Positions 22,801-35,975 of a stretch of DNA of 64,000 bases are shown piece after piece. How positions within the stretch are numbered: position 1 is the stretch's first letter; each line of letters opens with the position of its first letter. The notes beneath the pieces are model-generated. The model did not search any database. It saw only the letters and a list, made by a program, of their open reading frames with translations, and was not told where the DNA came from. This DNA comes from Microvelia longipes (lineage: Eukaryota > Arthropoda > Insecta > Hemiptera > Veliidae), in NCBI GenBank assembly GCA_018340805.1, contig JACMZG010001914.1, positions 30,962,899 to 31,026,898 of the forward strand, in the 5' to 3' direction. The position numbers and the translations under genes were made by a program.

Positions 22801-23890
22801 AGCAAAAATAAGGTGATTATTGCTAGAGGAAAAATATAATTTTACCTCCAAGTTCCATACAAGATTTACCTCCAGACGTTAACGTTATTTTATTCTTTTT
22901 TTCATCCGTTTGGTTATAATTTATTTACAAAATTTTTAAGTCGGACCCCAAAACATTAAAAAAATGTTTACTACTCCAAACAACTTGGTTTGGTCTGAAA
23001 ACTTGAATATTTTATCTGAAAATTTAGACAAAAAAAATGGTTCCCTCCTCCCCATAAATTTTGGGGGTGTGCACCCCGGGAAAGTCTTAAATTAATGCAT
23101 TGGTCCCCCTTATAAAGTTACCGGATACCACTCTCAAAAAATGGAATAAACCCCTTCTATGAAATTTGTGGACTAATTCAAATAATGGGAAACACGTTTC
23201 ACGGGATAAAAAGTTATACTTCACTCCCAAGAGTGTGAATAGTCTTTCTTTACTCCCTGAAAACTAGTCATTAAACTTCATTTATCGTCAGTAGATAAAC
23301 AAATAAGTTTTACTCAAACTCAAAAACTTTCTTGTATACAACCTTTTGTTTATATTTACGATCATAACTTAATTTTACCTGATTTTCCCTTGTTGTATCT
23401 ATTCTTAGGAAAATGACACCAAAACTCATAATCATATTATCTTTTGAAAATCATACGGAAGATAAACTACCAATTGTAGAATTCCTTTGAGACAACTTTG
23501 AAAGTAATTTGAAGTGAAGGCTAGGCTTGTAGTTTCCCAGCTGAGACTTTTCCATCTTGAACAAGACTTTTCCTGACATCAATTCCTTAATCCTGGTTTT
23601 GTCATGTCTGTGTAAAAAGATTCCAGACAAGAAATCCAGGATACTTTGTTTCTTACTTCTCCCGAGGGATTTGCTTCTTCTTTTTCTTGATTTCTTATTT
23701 CTGTTTAGAGATTTGTAACTCCCTTATTCTCTTTCAGTTCTTTCGAGTAACGTTTTTTTTACTTGATTTGTATTTTACCTAATCTTATTTATAAATAAGA
23801 TTTACTTGCACGAGGTAAATAACTAACTTTTAGAGTTTATATTCGTTTTATTCTTTTGTTTACTTATTTTTTAACATTTACATTGAAATC
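22800..23890. other. Non-coding AT-rich sequence
   Basis: No gene or repeat could be supported. Confidence 0.5.
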
Positions 23891-23897
23891 TTCGAAT

Positions 23898-23938
23898 ACA
23901 TATATATATATATATATATACATACATACATATATTCG
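23898..23938. repeat. TA/CATA microsatellite
   Basis: (TA)n followed by CATACATACATA. Confidence 0.9.
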
Positions 23939-24384
23939 AGTGTAAGTATAAAATACAATTTACAATTTTAGTGCTTGCATAGAAAATTATTCAGTAAATA
24001 TTATGTTTTTTGTTTTATCCTCAATTAAATTTTGTAATTTTTTTTCTGTAAATTGTATCCGTAAGTATTTTAAATTAATGGCTTTATTGGCCACCTTTTA
24101 ATCCATTTTAAAATTTTACTTAATAATGTTACATTTTTAACGAGATGAATAGTTGATCAAAGTAAAGATGATGATGAATGCATAGTAAAGATGATAAATC
24201 TTTTTAAATGCTCTGCTACTTGAATTCTTTTAATAATTGCTACTATACAATGCATCAAATAGTTTTTCAAGCGCCAGACCTAAAAAAAGTGACTAATTTT
24301 GTACTGCTTTAAGCCAAATAGGTTTGAATATACCTTAAATAATATACCTTAAATTAAGAAATTGCACATATTTTAGTATATGTG

Positions 24385-24388
<4 letters not shown>

Positions 24389-24453
<65 letters not shown>

Positions 24454-24487
24454 TATATTGTGTGTGTGTGGGTGTGTGTGTGTGTGT
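24389..24487. repeat. Compound TA and TG microsatellite
   Basis: (TA)n over about 70 bp followed by (TG)n to 24487. Confidence 0.95.
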
Positions 24488-24499
24488 AAATATCTGTGA

Positions 24500-25420
24500 A
24501 CTTTGCGCATATCACAATTTGGGTGATTCCTGTTTTTTCAATTGATTCAATAACTCCTTTATTTGAAGGCTTACAATGAATTACGGTTAGAATGAAATTA
24601 AAGAAAGCATTTTCTAACAAAAAGTCATTTGGGTAATTTTATCACTAGAAATACTTAGTTTTGTTAGTTAAAGTCTGTATGATACAAAATTACACTGCAC
24701 CAAAATCCTTTATTTTCTTTTAGTTTTTCTACCTTCAAATTAACAGTTTTCGTTTGTTTAAAAAGGCATTCTTTTTTTATCTTTCTTTCTTCACGTTATT
24801 AAACTCTTTTCTTCTTCTTTATTTTATTTGAAATAAAATCAAGTCAATTTCTTTAGTTTTATTTCTTACCGTATATCCTCTAGAAACAATCGAGCCAAAA
24901 AAAAACAAAATGATTTTCGAAATTAGTTCGGAAAAAACGAAAAATACAATAAAAACCAAGTATTAAAGCTACTTTGAGACCTAGAAAGCTCTTTTTATGC
25001 CACTTGATGTGTCCTTACAATTTTCATACAAAGTTAAGTATAATATATTTTATACTTATTTATATTCTTTAAGTAAATATAAAAAAGAGAAAAATTAAAT
25101 GGAGTTTATTTTTTTTACATAAATAAATATTTTTTCATACAGATAGCGAACTATTAAAAGAAACGAAGTTCTTCAGATGACTTTCCTTAAATATTTTAGA
25201 TTAAATGTAAAGGAAGTTCAAATGAACTGAGTCATATAGATATAGGTGTTTAATCACACATAGGGCATGCGCTGATCCTAGCAATATAAGAAAATAATAT
25301 AGAAAATAAACATGTTGTATGTTTTTAAATAAATTTGAAATTTTGAAGTATGTAAAGCTATATAAGGGATTTTTACTATTCCTCATTTAAACCTTAGGGT
25401 TATTGTAAAATTATTGTCTT
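24500..25420. other. Non-coding AT-rich sequence
   Basis: Nothing recognisable; short open frames lack protein character. Confidence 0.5.
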
Positions 25421-25424
25421 AGCA

Positions 25425-25645
25425 AAAATCCCCCCCCCCAAACCAGGATTTAACCTCAATTATCCGTTTCAGTTGTTTTAAGACCTCCAGAGTGGTTGTG
25501 ACTCAGATGTTTGTCTGTACGCAAGAGTGGGTGTGTGTCTATGTTGAAACTTAATGCAAAAACAATCTTTACGTCTAGTTATGCTATCCGAAAAATATTT
25601 TTATGACATCATTAAGCCGAAATAATGACTCAGCAAAAATTAAGC
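25425..25645 (-). repeat. Interspersed repeat family R1, copy 1
   Basis: On the minus strand it has TTAATGATGTCATAAAAATA, TTTTCGGATAGCATAACTAG, an (AC)-rich stretch, ACAGACAAACATCTGAGT and TCTTAAAACAACTGAAACGG. The same order is seen on the plus strand at 52390-52690 and 58745-59040. It ends at a poly(C)/poly(G) run (25430-25440) and adjoins a TA tract. Confidence 0.75.
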
Positions 25646-25658
25646 CCGCATGTAGAAA

Positions 25659-25659
<1 letters not shown>

Positions 25660-25709
<50 letters not shown>

Positions 25710-25713
25710 TATA

Positions 25714-25746
<33 letters not shown>
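25660..25746. repeat. TA microsatellite
   Basis: (TA)n with AATATA interruptions. Confidence 0.95.
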
Positions 25747-25896
25747 ACATATGAGCTTCGTTTCATTTCATTATCAGTATTATTTAAATTTTTATCGAAT
25801 GATTTGTATACGTTTTTAAAACATAAAAACGGGGAAACAATTCGGGAAATAATCCAAATAAGCTTTGTTTAAAAAAGGCAAGTATATCTACGGGTT

Positions 25897-26120
25897 GTGT
25901 TGAATCATAAAAGTTAAGGTCGTATATAGTTAAGGTCAGTGCCTGGATGGGTAACCGCTGGGAATAAAACCAATGTATTTACTATATGAGGAATAATCCG
26001 AAGACGTCTTGCAGTCTTGGCGATTTGTATATTCTGAGGATGAGCGAAGCAGGTTCAAAGTAGTTTGTAAGAGCGTAGCGAAACCAATGTGGTTTAGACA
26101 AGTTCCGAGGTACCCCGTAC
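25897..26120 (+). mobile_element. 5S rRNA-derived SINE, copy 1
   Basis: The head contains GTCAGTGCCTGGATGGGTAA followed by CCGCTGGGAATA, very close to the internal control region (boxes IE and C) of 5S rRNA. It is preceded by TTGAATCATAAAAGTTAA, which corresponds to the box A side. The body continues with ACCAATGTATTTAC, a GAGGATGAGCGAAGCAGG hairpin motif and a tail GTTCCGAGGTACCCCGTACCC. A second copy with a better 5S head lies on the minus strand at 58310-58505. This is the SINE3-like class: a 5S promoter with an unrelated body. Confidence 0.85.
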
Positions 26121-26230
26121 CCATTGCGACTATACAATTTTAAATCGTTATTAGTAATAATGATTAAGAGATGCAAATTTTAACATGTACTGTTCATGAC
26201 ATTAGTTGTTCAGTATACATTTTGCCGAAA

Positions 26231-26261
26231 ATCTACGAGAGAAATAATTTCTCTCGTAGAT
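26231..26261. repeat. Perfect palindrome, 15-bp arms
   Basis: ATCTACGAGAGAAAT, one A, then its exact reverse complement. It is followed at once by a 29-bp direct duplication (26266-26323: GGAGTACTCTGTTCCAACCA). Confidence 0.9.
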
Positions 26262-26925
26262 GGTTGGAGTACTCTGTTCCAACCAAGGGGTAATGGAGTA
26301 CTCTGTTCCAACCAAGGGGTAAAATCACAATGATCCAATAAAATGTCTGTATATATCAACCAATATAGAGACCATTTGCACATATGAAACATTAAGTTTA
26401 GAGTCCGACCAAGGTCTGTAAAAAATTTAGGATTGTCCTCCTATCGCTAAATAAAATCATTTTTAGACTAGAAAAGGATGTTAATTAAAAAATCGGTCAA
26501 AACTACAAATAAATTTATAGTGACAAAAGACAATACTAAATCGTCGGAAATAACGATTGAATAATCGTTGCTTTGTGAAATTAAATTAACTTTCTTCGTA
26601 TTGACGAAGCAAGTGGGCCCTATTAGTTTTACCAGTTTTGTTACGAGGCGATAAAACGCATTATTACTTTCGCAAAGTGTAATGGAATTTCACTTGTAAT
26701 TACTTTTTAGACTTTAATACTTAAGTTTTCTTGGAGCACATAGCAACCGTCTGATATGTCCCAAACTGTAAAATAAACTAACATTGCGTGTGTAAGAGCA
26801 CTATAGAACAAAGAGAAGCATTATATAAATAAAACAGAAAACTTGACAGATAGTGTCTTGACGTAAACAAACTGAAGCTATTGCAACAAGTCACGATATC
26901 TCTATAAGAATATATTTATACAACT

Positions 26926-27305
26926 AGACGTTGAAGCAAACCTGTTCATGTTTACTAATAATCGAACTTTTTTGTCTTAGAACAAGACTTGAAAGAAAAC
27001 ATGTTCATGTTTACTAATTATCGAACATTTTTGTCCTACAACAAGACATGAAAGAAAACATGTTCATGTTTACTAATCATCGAACATTTTTGTCCTACAA
27101 CAAGACATGAAAGAAAAAATATTTATGTTTTTTCTAATAATCGCCTTTTTTGGTCCTACAAAAAGACTAGAAAGAAAACATGTCCATGTTTACTAACAAT
27201 CGAACTTTTTTGTCCTACAACAAGACTTGGAAGCAAACATGTTCATGTTCACTGATATAGAATTTCTTTATCATATAACTATAATTGGGAGCAAACATGT
27301 TCACC
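26926..27305. repeat. Minisatellite, about 61-bp unit, 6 copies
   Basis: Units of GAAAGAAAACATGTTCATGT, TTACTAATnATCGAACATTT and TTGTCCTACAACAAGAC with scattered changes. Confidence 0.9.
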
Positions 27306-30300
27306 AATCAGAACTTATTCGCAATCTTGTACTTGTAAGCAGAATTATTTAATACATTCTAACGGATAAAGAAAGAAGCTAAAATCGTCAAAACAAAAGG
27401 AGGTCTAGCCATAGAAATATAAAATAACCTGATCTACTCAGCAGTAATCTTCTTAATAGATATTGTCCAAAAAAACAAAACAGCATACTGAAAGTATTAA
27501 TATTATTATTAAGTATTAATTAATTAATATTATTATTATTAAGTATTAAGTTATTAATATTACTTATTAATATTAAAAAATATTAATAAGTAAACCTATT
27601 TATATTCGCTTATACTCTGAGTGCACATATTTTTTTATATATGCATTTGTATCTACTGCATATTTTCCCTTCAATATGCTTTTACTTATTTTTACACTAT
27701 ATGTTCTTTTGACAATGAATAAAAAAACCTATCAATTACAATATCTGACGCTTTATTTACATCTTAATCCGCAATGGTGTTACTTTAATCTAAATGTTAA
27801 TTTTCTAAGACAGACATCTGTTAGTCAATTAGCATATCTTGTAACATGGAATAAGACAAAGGAAATAATAAAATATAAGATTCACAAACAAGGAGAAGTG
27901 GAAAATTAAAATTTAGATAAAAGGGGGCAAATTAACATTCTCATTAAATTAAACAAGAAGATTTTAACAAAGTTTATGTTAATATAAATCTTAGAGGCCA
28001 AACAAAGAAATACGGACTTTTTAAAAGCGCATCGCTATTTTGCACTTGACAAAAACTACTAAGAAAATACACGAACAGTATTATACAGAAAAAAACATGT
28101 ACAACAGTATTTTTTTTGGGAAGAATAAAATTTTAAGTAAAAATATTTTACAGAACAAATAGTAGCATAAAAGTAAAAGAATTTCCGACGAAAAAAAAAT
28201 CTTGGACAAGAAGAGTTTTAAAAAATAAGTAAAATTAAAACCGGGTGAATCCGAAAGTTTTCTTTATTCTATTTTTTTCAATTTTCTTTGTAAAATATTT
28301 TTTTAAGGGTGGGCGGTAAGGAAATTGTTTAAAGACTTTCGTAAAAGTATTAGAGCAGTCAGAATACCTATTTAGATTTTTTAAAAGGGCAGAAAAGTAA
28401 TAAAAGTATAAAAATTGGACGGAGAGGCAGATTTGTAAACATTTTTTTCTTGTTTGGCTAATTAGTTGCGAAAAGCAATTCCCTCTCCCACTTAAGGAAG
28501 GCACTTTAAGAGAGAAGGGGCTGGCCTGGTATTTGGCTCAATTTTACTTTTTTATTAGGATGAGTCTTCCTATCTCTTTAACTTTCAAAAGAATTTGAAA
28601 TGTAATTTGTTTAAAGTATTTTCTATTTTCATTTTTACAGAAAAATCGCTTAGCAAATCAGATATTAAAAAATAAAATATAATACACAATAACCTCGATT
28701 AATATTAATAAAATAATATTACAACTTATTTTTAAGTTAAAATGGAAATTTTAAATGATTAAGGGAGAAAAAATTAAATTAAACAAAAATGCTAACAGTA
28801 AAAAAATAATTTTTGAGCTACAATCGTTTTCTCTCAGATGAAAAATTATTTAACAGTACATTACACAAGAAAAACGTTAATAACATCTTATTAAACCTTA
28901 TTACGTATCACATCAGTTAAATTTAGAAAAAAATATATTGTTTTATTATTCTTTGTGAACTTCATGATGCAAAGGTTAAAATATAGACTAGTTCCAAAAA
29001 TATTTAAAAAAACAAATGACTAGTATTAGGCAAGTATACTACTATCATATTCTATGATTAAGACTGTAATCAAAGATTTTGATTTGAAGTTGACTGTCTT
29101 ACAAATACATTTGTCATTATTTTATTTTTCATCCAGGCAAATAACAAATTACATTTTATTAAAATTCAAGAGGACACTTTTTTAACCTCATATTTTTTCT
29201 AATCAATCCATATAATGGTTTGTAAATCAAATTATCTTATATAAAATAATGATTGCTGTTATTGTTTTAAATAAAACACAAAGAATAGCATAGCTATTTA
29301 ATGTTAATATTACGTAGCAATATAATTAGTAACAAAAAAAAAAATAAAGTTCATTTATATGTAAATATTACTTTCCATATAAGACTGCATTACTTATATC
29401 CATACATTTAAATTATCCTGGATTTTGTGGCTCACGCTGTAGATGTAAATATTTTTTTCTTTTTTATCAAATGCGGTAACTAACAATAATAAGAATATAA
29501 TTATTCCTGAATAAAACATTATGTTTAACCTAAATACATAATGTTTTTTTAAGTGTGATTTTTATTCCCCTAAATTTGCTTTAAAGAAAAATTATGAAAG
29601 TCCTGCTAAAGACAAGAAAAATACACATGGGGTTCTTTTTAATGTCTTAGTTTATAAAAATAGTATACAAGGGTAATTTTTCTTTAAGAGGTGTCTTCTT
29701 ATAGAAAATATTCCAGCATTTTCGCTTTATCCCACTTATGATGTAAGATGAAAGTAGGTGAAATAAATTTAATCTTTTTTATAGCTATGTATTTAAATGT
29801 TTAGCTCAGTAAATAAAAGGAATTTGAATGTACTTTAAAGCTTAAATGATTACATATTATGTAATAAAAGAGAGTATTTATTTGTATTATATTTATAAGT
29901 TAAAACAAAGGTTTGAGACAGTAAACATACATAGAACTTCACTTACACATTAAGTACAGTTTATAAAGGACAAAAGACTTTAGAAATTTTAGGAGAAGAG
30001 TGACAGTGTGTTAAGTATTCTACTGAAAGAATTATGAAGGTAAAAAAGGTCCTTTTCAAGTACAACAAATTCTTATACGCTAAGCTTCTTTTTTTTTAAC
30101 TGAGAAATAAACGAAATAATATTTATTTTATGAAACAAGCTTATAAAAAGAAACTAAGAGATTCGAAAAAAGAGAATTTAAATTTTGAGGATAAACTTTT
30201 GGAAGTTGCAAATGTGGTATATTTTGACATTCAAAGGGAATAGGTAAGGAAAACATAATAGACAGATAGAGTTCATTTTATCTACGATTGATGCGTAATA

Positions 30301-31940
30301 TTGACATTACATGCTTGTCAACATTCAACATGCACCGAAAATACGCCTTTACATTGTTGAAGAAGAATTCTTCTCCGTGACTCCTTATTATTAAGTTATT
30401 AGTTTTTAGATTAGTTGCCAGTTTGAGTCCTTGGGTTTATTGAATTCGCTTACTTAATAAACTTTTTAGTAGTTATTTAAGTAGATAGCTTTAAAAATTA
30501 GCAATAGAGACTGTTATGATCGATAAAATACTCCGCCAGAAACTATCACGGGGCGAATACGCCACAAACGATTTGATACCGGCTAAATCTAAAGGCAGCA
30601 GTTTATAATGAAATTACTATTTCTTTTTTAAAAACCTAGCAATCGTTGCATTCCAAACTTACATGAAAAGTAAGTTTTTCTTCGCTAGTAACGTAATGTG
30701 CTATTACTGATGGTAGAAAATGGCATGGTCATGTATTAAACGATTCCTTCCTGGCTTCGTCAAATTTCAGACAAAAGTATAGTTTAACATGGTATAATTA
30801 ATCTTGGTAATAATTTATATTTCTGACTTAATTCAACATTATGTTTATGTTTCTGGCTCTCTTTACTACCCTTATTTATTTTACTGAAATAATTTACACA
30901 ATGTCTGAAGTCTGAATCTACGCGGTATCAAAGGTGAATTTAAAAATTTCATTCCATGCTATCTTAAAAAGGATTTAAAATAATAAAATAATCATGTAAT
31001 TGGTAAACCAGCTTTTGTTCTACAACAATTTTTATAAATCAATTGTGGAAATAATGCTGGTTCAGTGACTACATAATTATTTTAGTATCGAGTATTACAA
31101 AATATCAATAGCCGACAAAAAGAAAATTCTAGAAAGATTTTCAATAGATAACTTGGGGCTAAGTCAAATCTTAAATTTGTTAGTCTTAGACTAAACAACT
31201 TAGTCTATAGAGATATAAATTAATCGAAAAGCAAATTTTATAGAACGGACTTAATTTAAAAATTACAAATGTCTGGAACACAGGAAAGATTTCAAGACTG
31301 TTACAAAACATGCAGATGGATAAAGCAAGACAGGAAGTCCTAAAAAATTGAATAGAATACAGATTTGTTGAAAGCCAGACGTTATGTTCGCATCCTCTCA
31401 CTTTTAATTCAACAAGGTATCACGTCTAAGAAGCTGCTCGTACAAACTTGTTTTATTTATACTCCGCTATTCAGCGCTGACTATTGAATTAATAAAATAA
31501 ATGAAAAGGAAAGGAGTTATTAAAGAAATTAAACAAATAGAATAGGAAGTAACTACACAAAAACTGATATTTACTAAATCTTACGCGATATCTGGTCTCC
31601 AACCTTAGTTGGAAAGGTTCATTACGGTAAAATTCTTTATGAAATGTGGTGCTTTAATAAAAACACTATGGTGGACTAAATGTAGATCATATCAAAATGC
31701 ACTGAATGTAAAGTCTAAGGATAGCTAAAAAAACTACTATAATAGAAATAATAGTGCCAGTGAAGATATAATAACCATGTGACATAAACTACATGTATTC
31801 AAACGTTGATTTATTTAGTGATTTCAAAGTAAAGAAGCGAGCAGAAACAAGGAAAAAGATATAAAAATTGTATTAGCGAATCTCCACAGGAAAAAAATTA
31901 GAGAAGGGGAAGCCTCTGATTAAAAATATATAAACATACA
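27306..31940. other. Long non-coding AT-rich stretch
   Basis: Contains a TTAATATTA-rich patch (27495-27590). The short frames at 27676-27909, 28235-28504 and 31186-31401 have low-complexity composition and no recognisable domain. No exon or RNA gene is supported. Confidence 0.5.
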
Positions 31941-31943
31941 CAC

Positions 31944-31947
<4 letters not shown>

Positions 31948-31995
<48 letters not shown>

Positions 31996-32030
31996 TAATA
32001 TATATATATATATCTGTGTGTGTATGTATA
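31948..32030. repeat. TA and TG microsatellite
   Basis: (TA)n ending in CTGTGTGTGTATGTATA, followed by the hairpin AGGCC-GAA-GGCCT at about 32046-32058. Confidence 0.9.
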
Positions 32031-32237
32031 TTAATGAGTCCGATAGGCCGAAGGCCTCTTTTTTTAATAATCATAGCGGATACAACACAATGCACCAATG
32101 CAACACAATACTCTTTGTATTTATCACCATGCTCCAAGGGAATCAACATAATTAAAAATAGATCTCAACTGTGTTGAAAAGCAATCTTGCTTATTCCGTA
32201 ATACAAAATTCTAAAAAACTCACGGTTTTTTTAGAAT

Positions 32238-32282
32238 TGCCACCACAATTGTTGTTTTATACCACCAGCAATTGTGGTGGCA
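32238..32282. repeat. Perfect 14-bp hairpin
   Basis: TGCCACCACAATTG and its exact reverse complement CAATTGTGGTGGCA are separated by 17 bases. Confidence 0.85.
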
Positions 32283-32299
32283 GAGCACCCTATGTAATT

Positions 32300-35200
32300 C
32301 AGACATATTTTTTGTTCTAGGACAAACACTAATAGGTTAATAGGATAGATAAGAACCATTTGATCATCCAAACTAGCAAGGTGCCAAAGGTAGAAACCAA
32401 ATTAAGATGTAACTCCCGAGGCAGAGCAAGTTTTACTTTCTGAATGCTCATCAGAGTTAATTGTATAGAGATCATAATCTCTATTTAGTTTGTACATCTT
32501 TACTAATCATATGATAATATGATTAATTCATTAATTCATTCGTCTCTTTCCTGAGCTTTATAGTTGAATACTTGTTTCCAACACAATATCTATATCAGAA
32601 CAAACTTTATAATCACCTATCACAAAATGTTTTCGGGATCATAACTTTTTAAATTTATTTTTTCTCCCTCCTTTCATAATCAGATTCTGTCGTTTAGAAA
32701 ATAGAAAAAAAGTTTCAGTGAAACTAACTTATACTTTTTTAATCACAAACTTCACTTGGAGATCGACCAACATAACATAAACTTGGATACACCAGAACTC
32801 CAACTTATTAGAAAAACTTAAGAAAAATCATTTTACGCCTAGTTAGCAAAAAATTTTAAAAATAAATCAAGTAATTTAAGTTTTTTTTATAAAGTTTAAG
32901 ACTTAAAATACTAATTTCAGTTATAATTTTATCTTTTTAAGTAGTAACTTATATTGTACAATTAAGTTTATCTTGTTAACAATTTTATTTTGAAAATAAG
33001 TCACTACAGTGAACTCTTCATAAAATAAGGTTTAAGAAGTAGTTATAATGGAATTTTAATATTCAAATGTGTAGGGTCTTGTATCTTTATTTATTTTATT
33101 ACCATTAATATGTTATGTGTTTTCTTTTATTTATATTATTATTATAGTAATAAATCAAAGTCATGGGTGAATAAATTAAAGCATTTCTAATCTACACGCG
33201 ATCTAACATATTTTTTTCGTGCCATAAATAAACCCAAACCTAATAGGTTGTTTATAGTGTAACTACATGTATCAACTTGTTTTATATACAATATATATTG
33301 TATAATATTTGCATGATAGAATTTGTAATGTATAATGTTTATTCTAATATGTATTTGCGTTTAAACAAGCAGAGCAAACAAAAAATATATTTTTTGGGAC
33401 TTTTCATCAGAAAATGGCGCTAATAAGGTTGTTCCGATGACGGAAGTCCTTATGTGGTCATGCAAATTTAGACATTTGAACGGCGTTTAAGCAAAGTATT
33501 ATATTTAATGGTTCCTGACATGCTAAATCGATTGAGACCGATTTTAGCTCAATCGTACCTAATGTCGAAAATTACAATCATAAACGATTATAGATAAGAT
33601 TAGAACTACCTCATACATGAGATTATAGGATACAAGAATTACTTAAATTATCAATAAGCTTCCACGGCTACTACTGAATGAATAGTGGTCTAAAAACTAA
33701 ATACTGAAATAATTAGCTTCCGAAATAGTGGTCTAAAACCCGAAGCCTGTGACCAGATACACCAATGACAAAGATTCCAAGCCATTTCTGAATAACTTAT
33801 TACAAGATATTGTGTATAGTTGTATTAGGGGTTTTATTGTTCAATAAAAGTTAATAAATAATGACTTCATATACAGCATCAATGTGCTATCAAATAGTAA
33901 GTTCTAATTACAACTTTCAAGATAATGCATTAAATTTAGGATTAAATTTTGTATACAGCATGGTAAGCCTTATTTACATTTATTAGTAAAGAGACTAATT
34001 ATTGTTTGTATATTTTTAGGATTGTACATGAATATATCCTGAGAGAAGAGGACGAAATATAGCATTAATAAAGTGTTGAGATGTTAAATTAATTTCTCTA
34101 TAGTGCCTCAATTTATAAATTTAACCTATTATTCTAAAACTTACAACTGACAATAAGCATAGCGCACTTTTTACAACAAATTTTCACATATTACACTAGA
34201 AAAAATATTTCATTACATATTAAAACAATTTATAACTCACGTGTTACCAGGACTTTTTTAGTAAGAAAATCAACCTACCTGTAACAAAAATAGAGTTTTA
34301 TGATACATCGATTGAAAGATCATTTTTTAATTTATTTTTAGTAGATTTACAAAAATAAAAAATAAAGTAGGATCATTATTAAACAAATATCAATCAGCCC
34401 TTACAATCCATGTACGTTAGATTGCTTCAGGGTATTTTTCAAACAAGAGCCTCTACTTAAGATGATATATCGGTATTAACTTTGCATAAGGTTTATAAGG
34501 TACTTTGCATTTTTCTCAAATTACTAATTTAATATTTTTAAATCAAACCAATAATAATCCTTATCCTATTATCAACAATATCTCATAATCAATTTAGTTT
34601 GTTAATTTTAAATCAATTTTTAACGTGAATGGTTTTTGAAGAGTTCTAAAATAATGAAAATGACGTAAGACACCATATCTTGTTTTAGCCAAAATAGCCA
34701 TTCATATTTTGATGTTTTTACATCAATTAATTTTTAACACATCTTATACATATATTTTACCACCTTAATCAGAAAAATGTGATCTATTATACGATTAAAG
34801 ACTTAAAAATATTAAAAGTCATCTAAAATGAACGGATATAGAAATATAGACGTAGATATAAAAATATTTAAATTCAATGTAAATTCAAAGGAAGCTCAAA
34901 TGAGCGTCATTGAGGTTTTTTAATTCTTTTAATATTCTATCCTTTCATTTTAAAGAAAACTCAGTTCAGTTCTTCTTTTAAGTAACTAGTTTGTTATGAT
35001 ATGCTATTGAAAATTAAGCGCACTGTTTTCTTAATTTATTTTAAGGTAATAAAAAAATAAAATGGGATTGAACCAAGACAAGATTAAATCACGAAAACCG
35101 ATAAAAAGTAGTTACAGACGTAGTTAATAAAAGAGTCGTAAGCGTATGAGTAGAGGTAACACAAAATCATTGATCTTAATGTCAGAAGAAGGTTTAAATT

Positions 35201-35590
35201 GAAAATCGACCCAAATAACCTCTAACCTCTAGGTTACTCACATTCCGGTCCGATAATTTGAAAATTACTTTGTTCCGTTCGTTCAATTGAAGAAACGTAG
35301 CAAAACGTTTAAGTAAATCACTCAAAATATCAACCTATTCCTGTTTCTAAAAACGTCAGAATCTTATAGGGGCTGGTTAGAATGATAAAGTTAGATTATG
35401 TTTCGAAAAACTTTTAGAATCTTAGGATGGTAAAAAAATTTGTTGAAATTATAGACAAGGTGCAAAGGATTAGAGGTGTTAACAATAACATTACAACTGC
35501 AGAAAGCTATTACATAAGACTTAAACTTTAAAATAATAATAGAATAAATTAATAATAATAGTCATAAGCCAAATAATAAATAATAGTTAT
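32300..35590. other. Long non-coding AT-rich stretch
   Basis: Only the hairpin motif near 33525-33555 (CGATTGAGACCGATTTTAGC, see the family at 44815 and 45125) stands out. No exon recognised. Confidence 0.5.
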
Positions 35591-35599
35591 AAAAAAAAC

Positions 35600-35745
35600 A
35601 AGAAGCCGCTGAAGCGAGAAGCTCTAAGAAAGCGGTCACAGAAAGGCGCAGGGCCGCGATACGGCCCTCAGCGCCGACTACGCGTCGTTGCGCGAGGACC
35701 AGGGTGCGGCCCCGTGCTTCATTGTGGCCACTTTGCGGTCACATG
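35600..35745. repeat. GC-rich hairpin patch 1
   Basis: It contains GGGCCGCGATACGGCCC, CGACTACGCGTCG and GTGGCCACTTTGCGGTCAC, all foldable, in otherwise AT-rich DNA. Its end GCGGTCACATGGTTGTTG resembles GCGGCCACATTGTTGTTG of the patch at 44070-44290. Confidence 0.7.
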
Positions 35746-35754
35746 GTTGTTGTA

Positions 35755-35975
35755 ATTATTCAGTTGGTCATATTACTGGTTTATATAAGTGGCATACTGC
35801 CTCGATATAAGCAAAATTTTAAATGTATTAGAGAAAAAACTTGATTTGTTCACATTATGTCAATTAATGACATTGTTTTGTTTGAAAATATACAAGTCAA
35901 TCATACACAATGAATCTTCGTAAGTTTGTGAACCATACACAGTAATATATGGGTAAAAAAATCAGCCCAATTTAA
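35755..35975 (+). repeat. Interspersed repeat, copy 2 of the 9490-9720 repeat
   Basis: Same order of blocks as at 9490 (GTCATATTACT, TATATAAGTGGCATAC, AAATGTATTAG). Confidence 0.7.

Noticed and set aside
24354..24620. Frames containing Ile-Tyr and His-Thr runs (also near 5218, 25584, 31898, 45343)
   Set aside because: Translations of TA and TG microsatellites, not proteins.
28235..28504. Minus-strand frame of 89 codons beginning MPSLSGRGN
   Set aside because: Low-complexity Lys/Phe-rich tail and no recognisable family or upstream signals.
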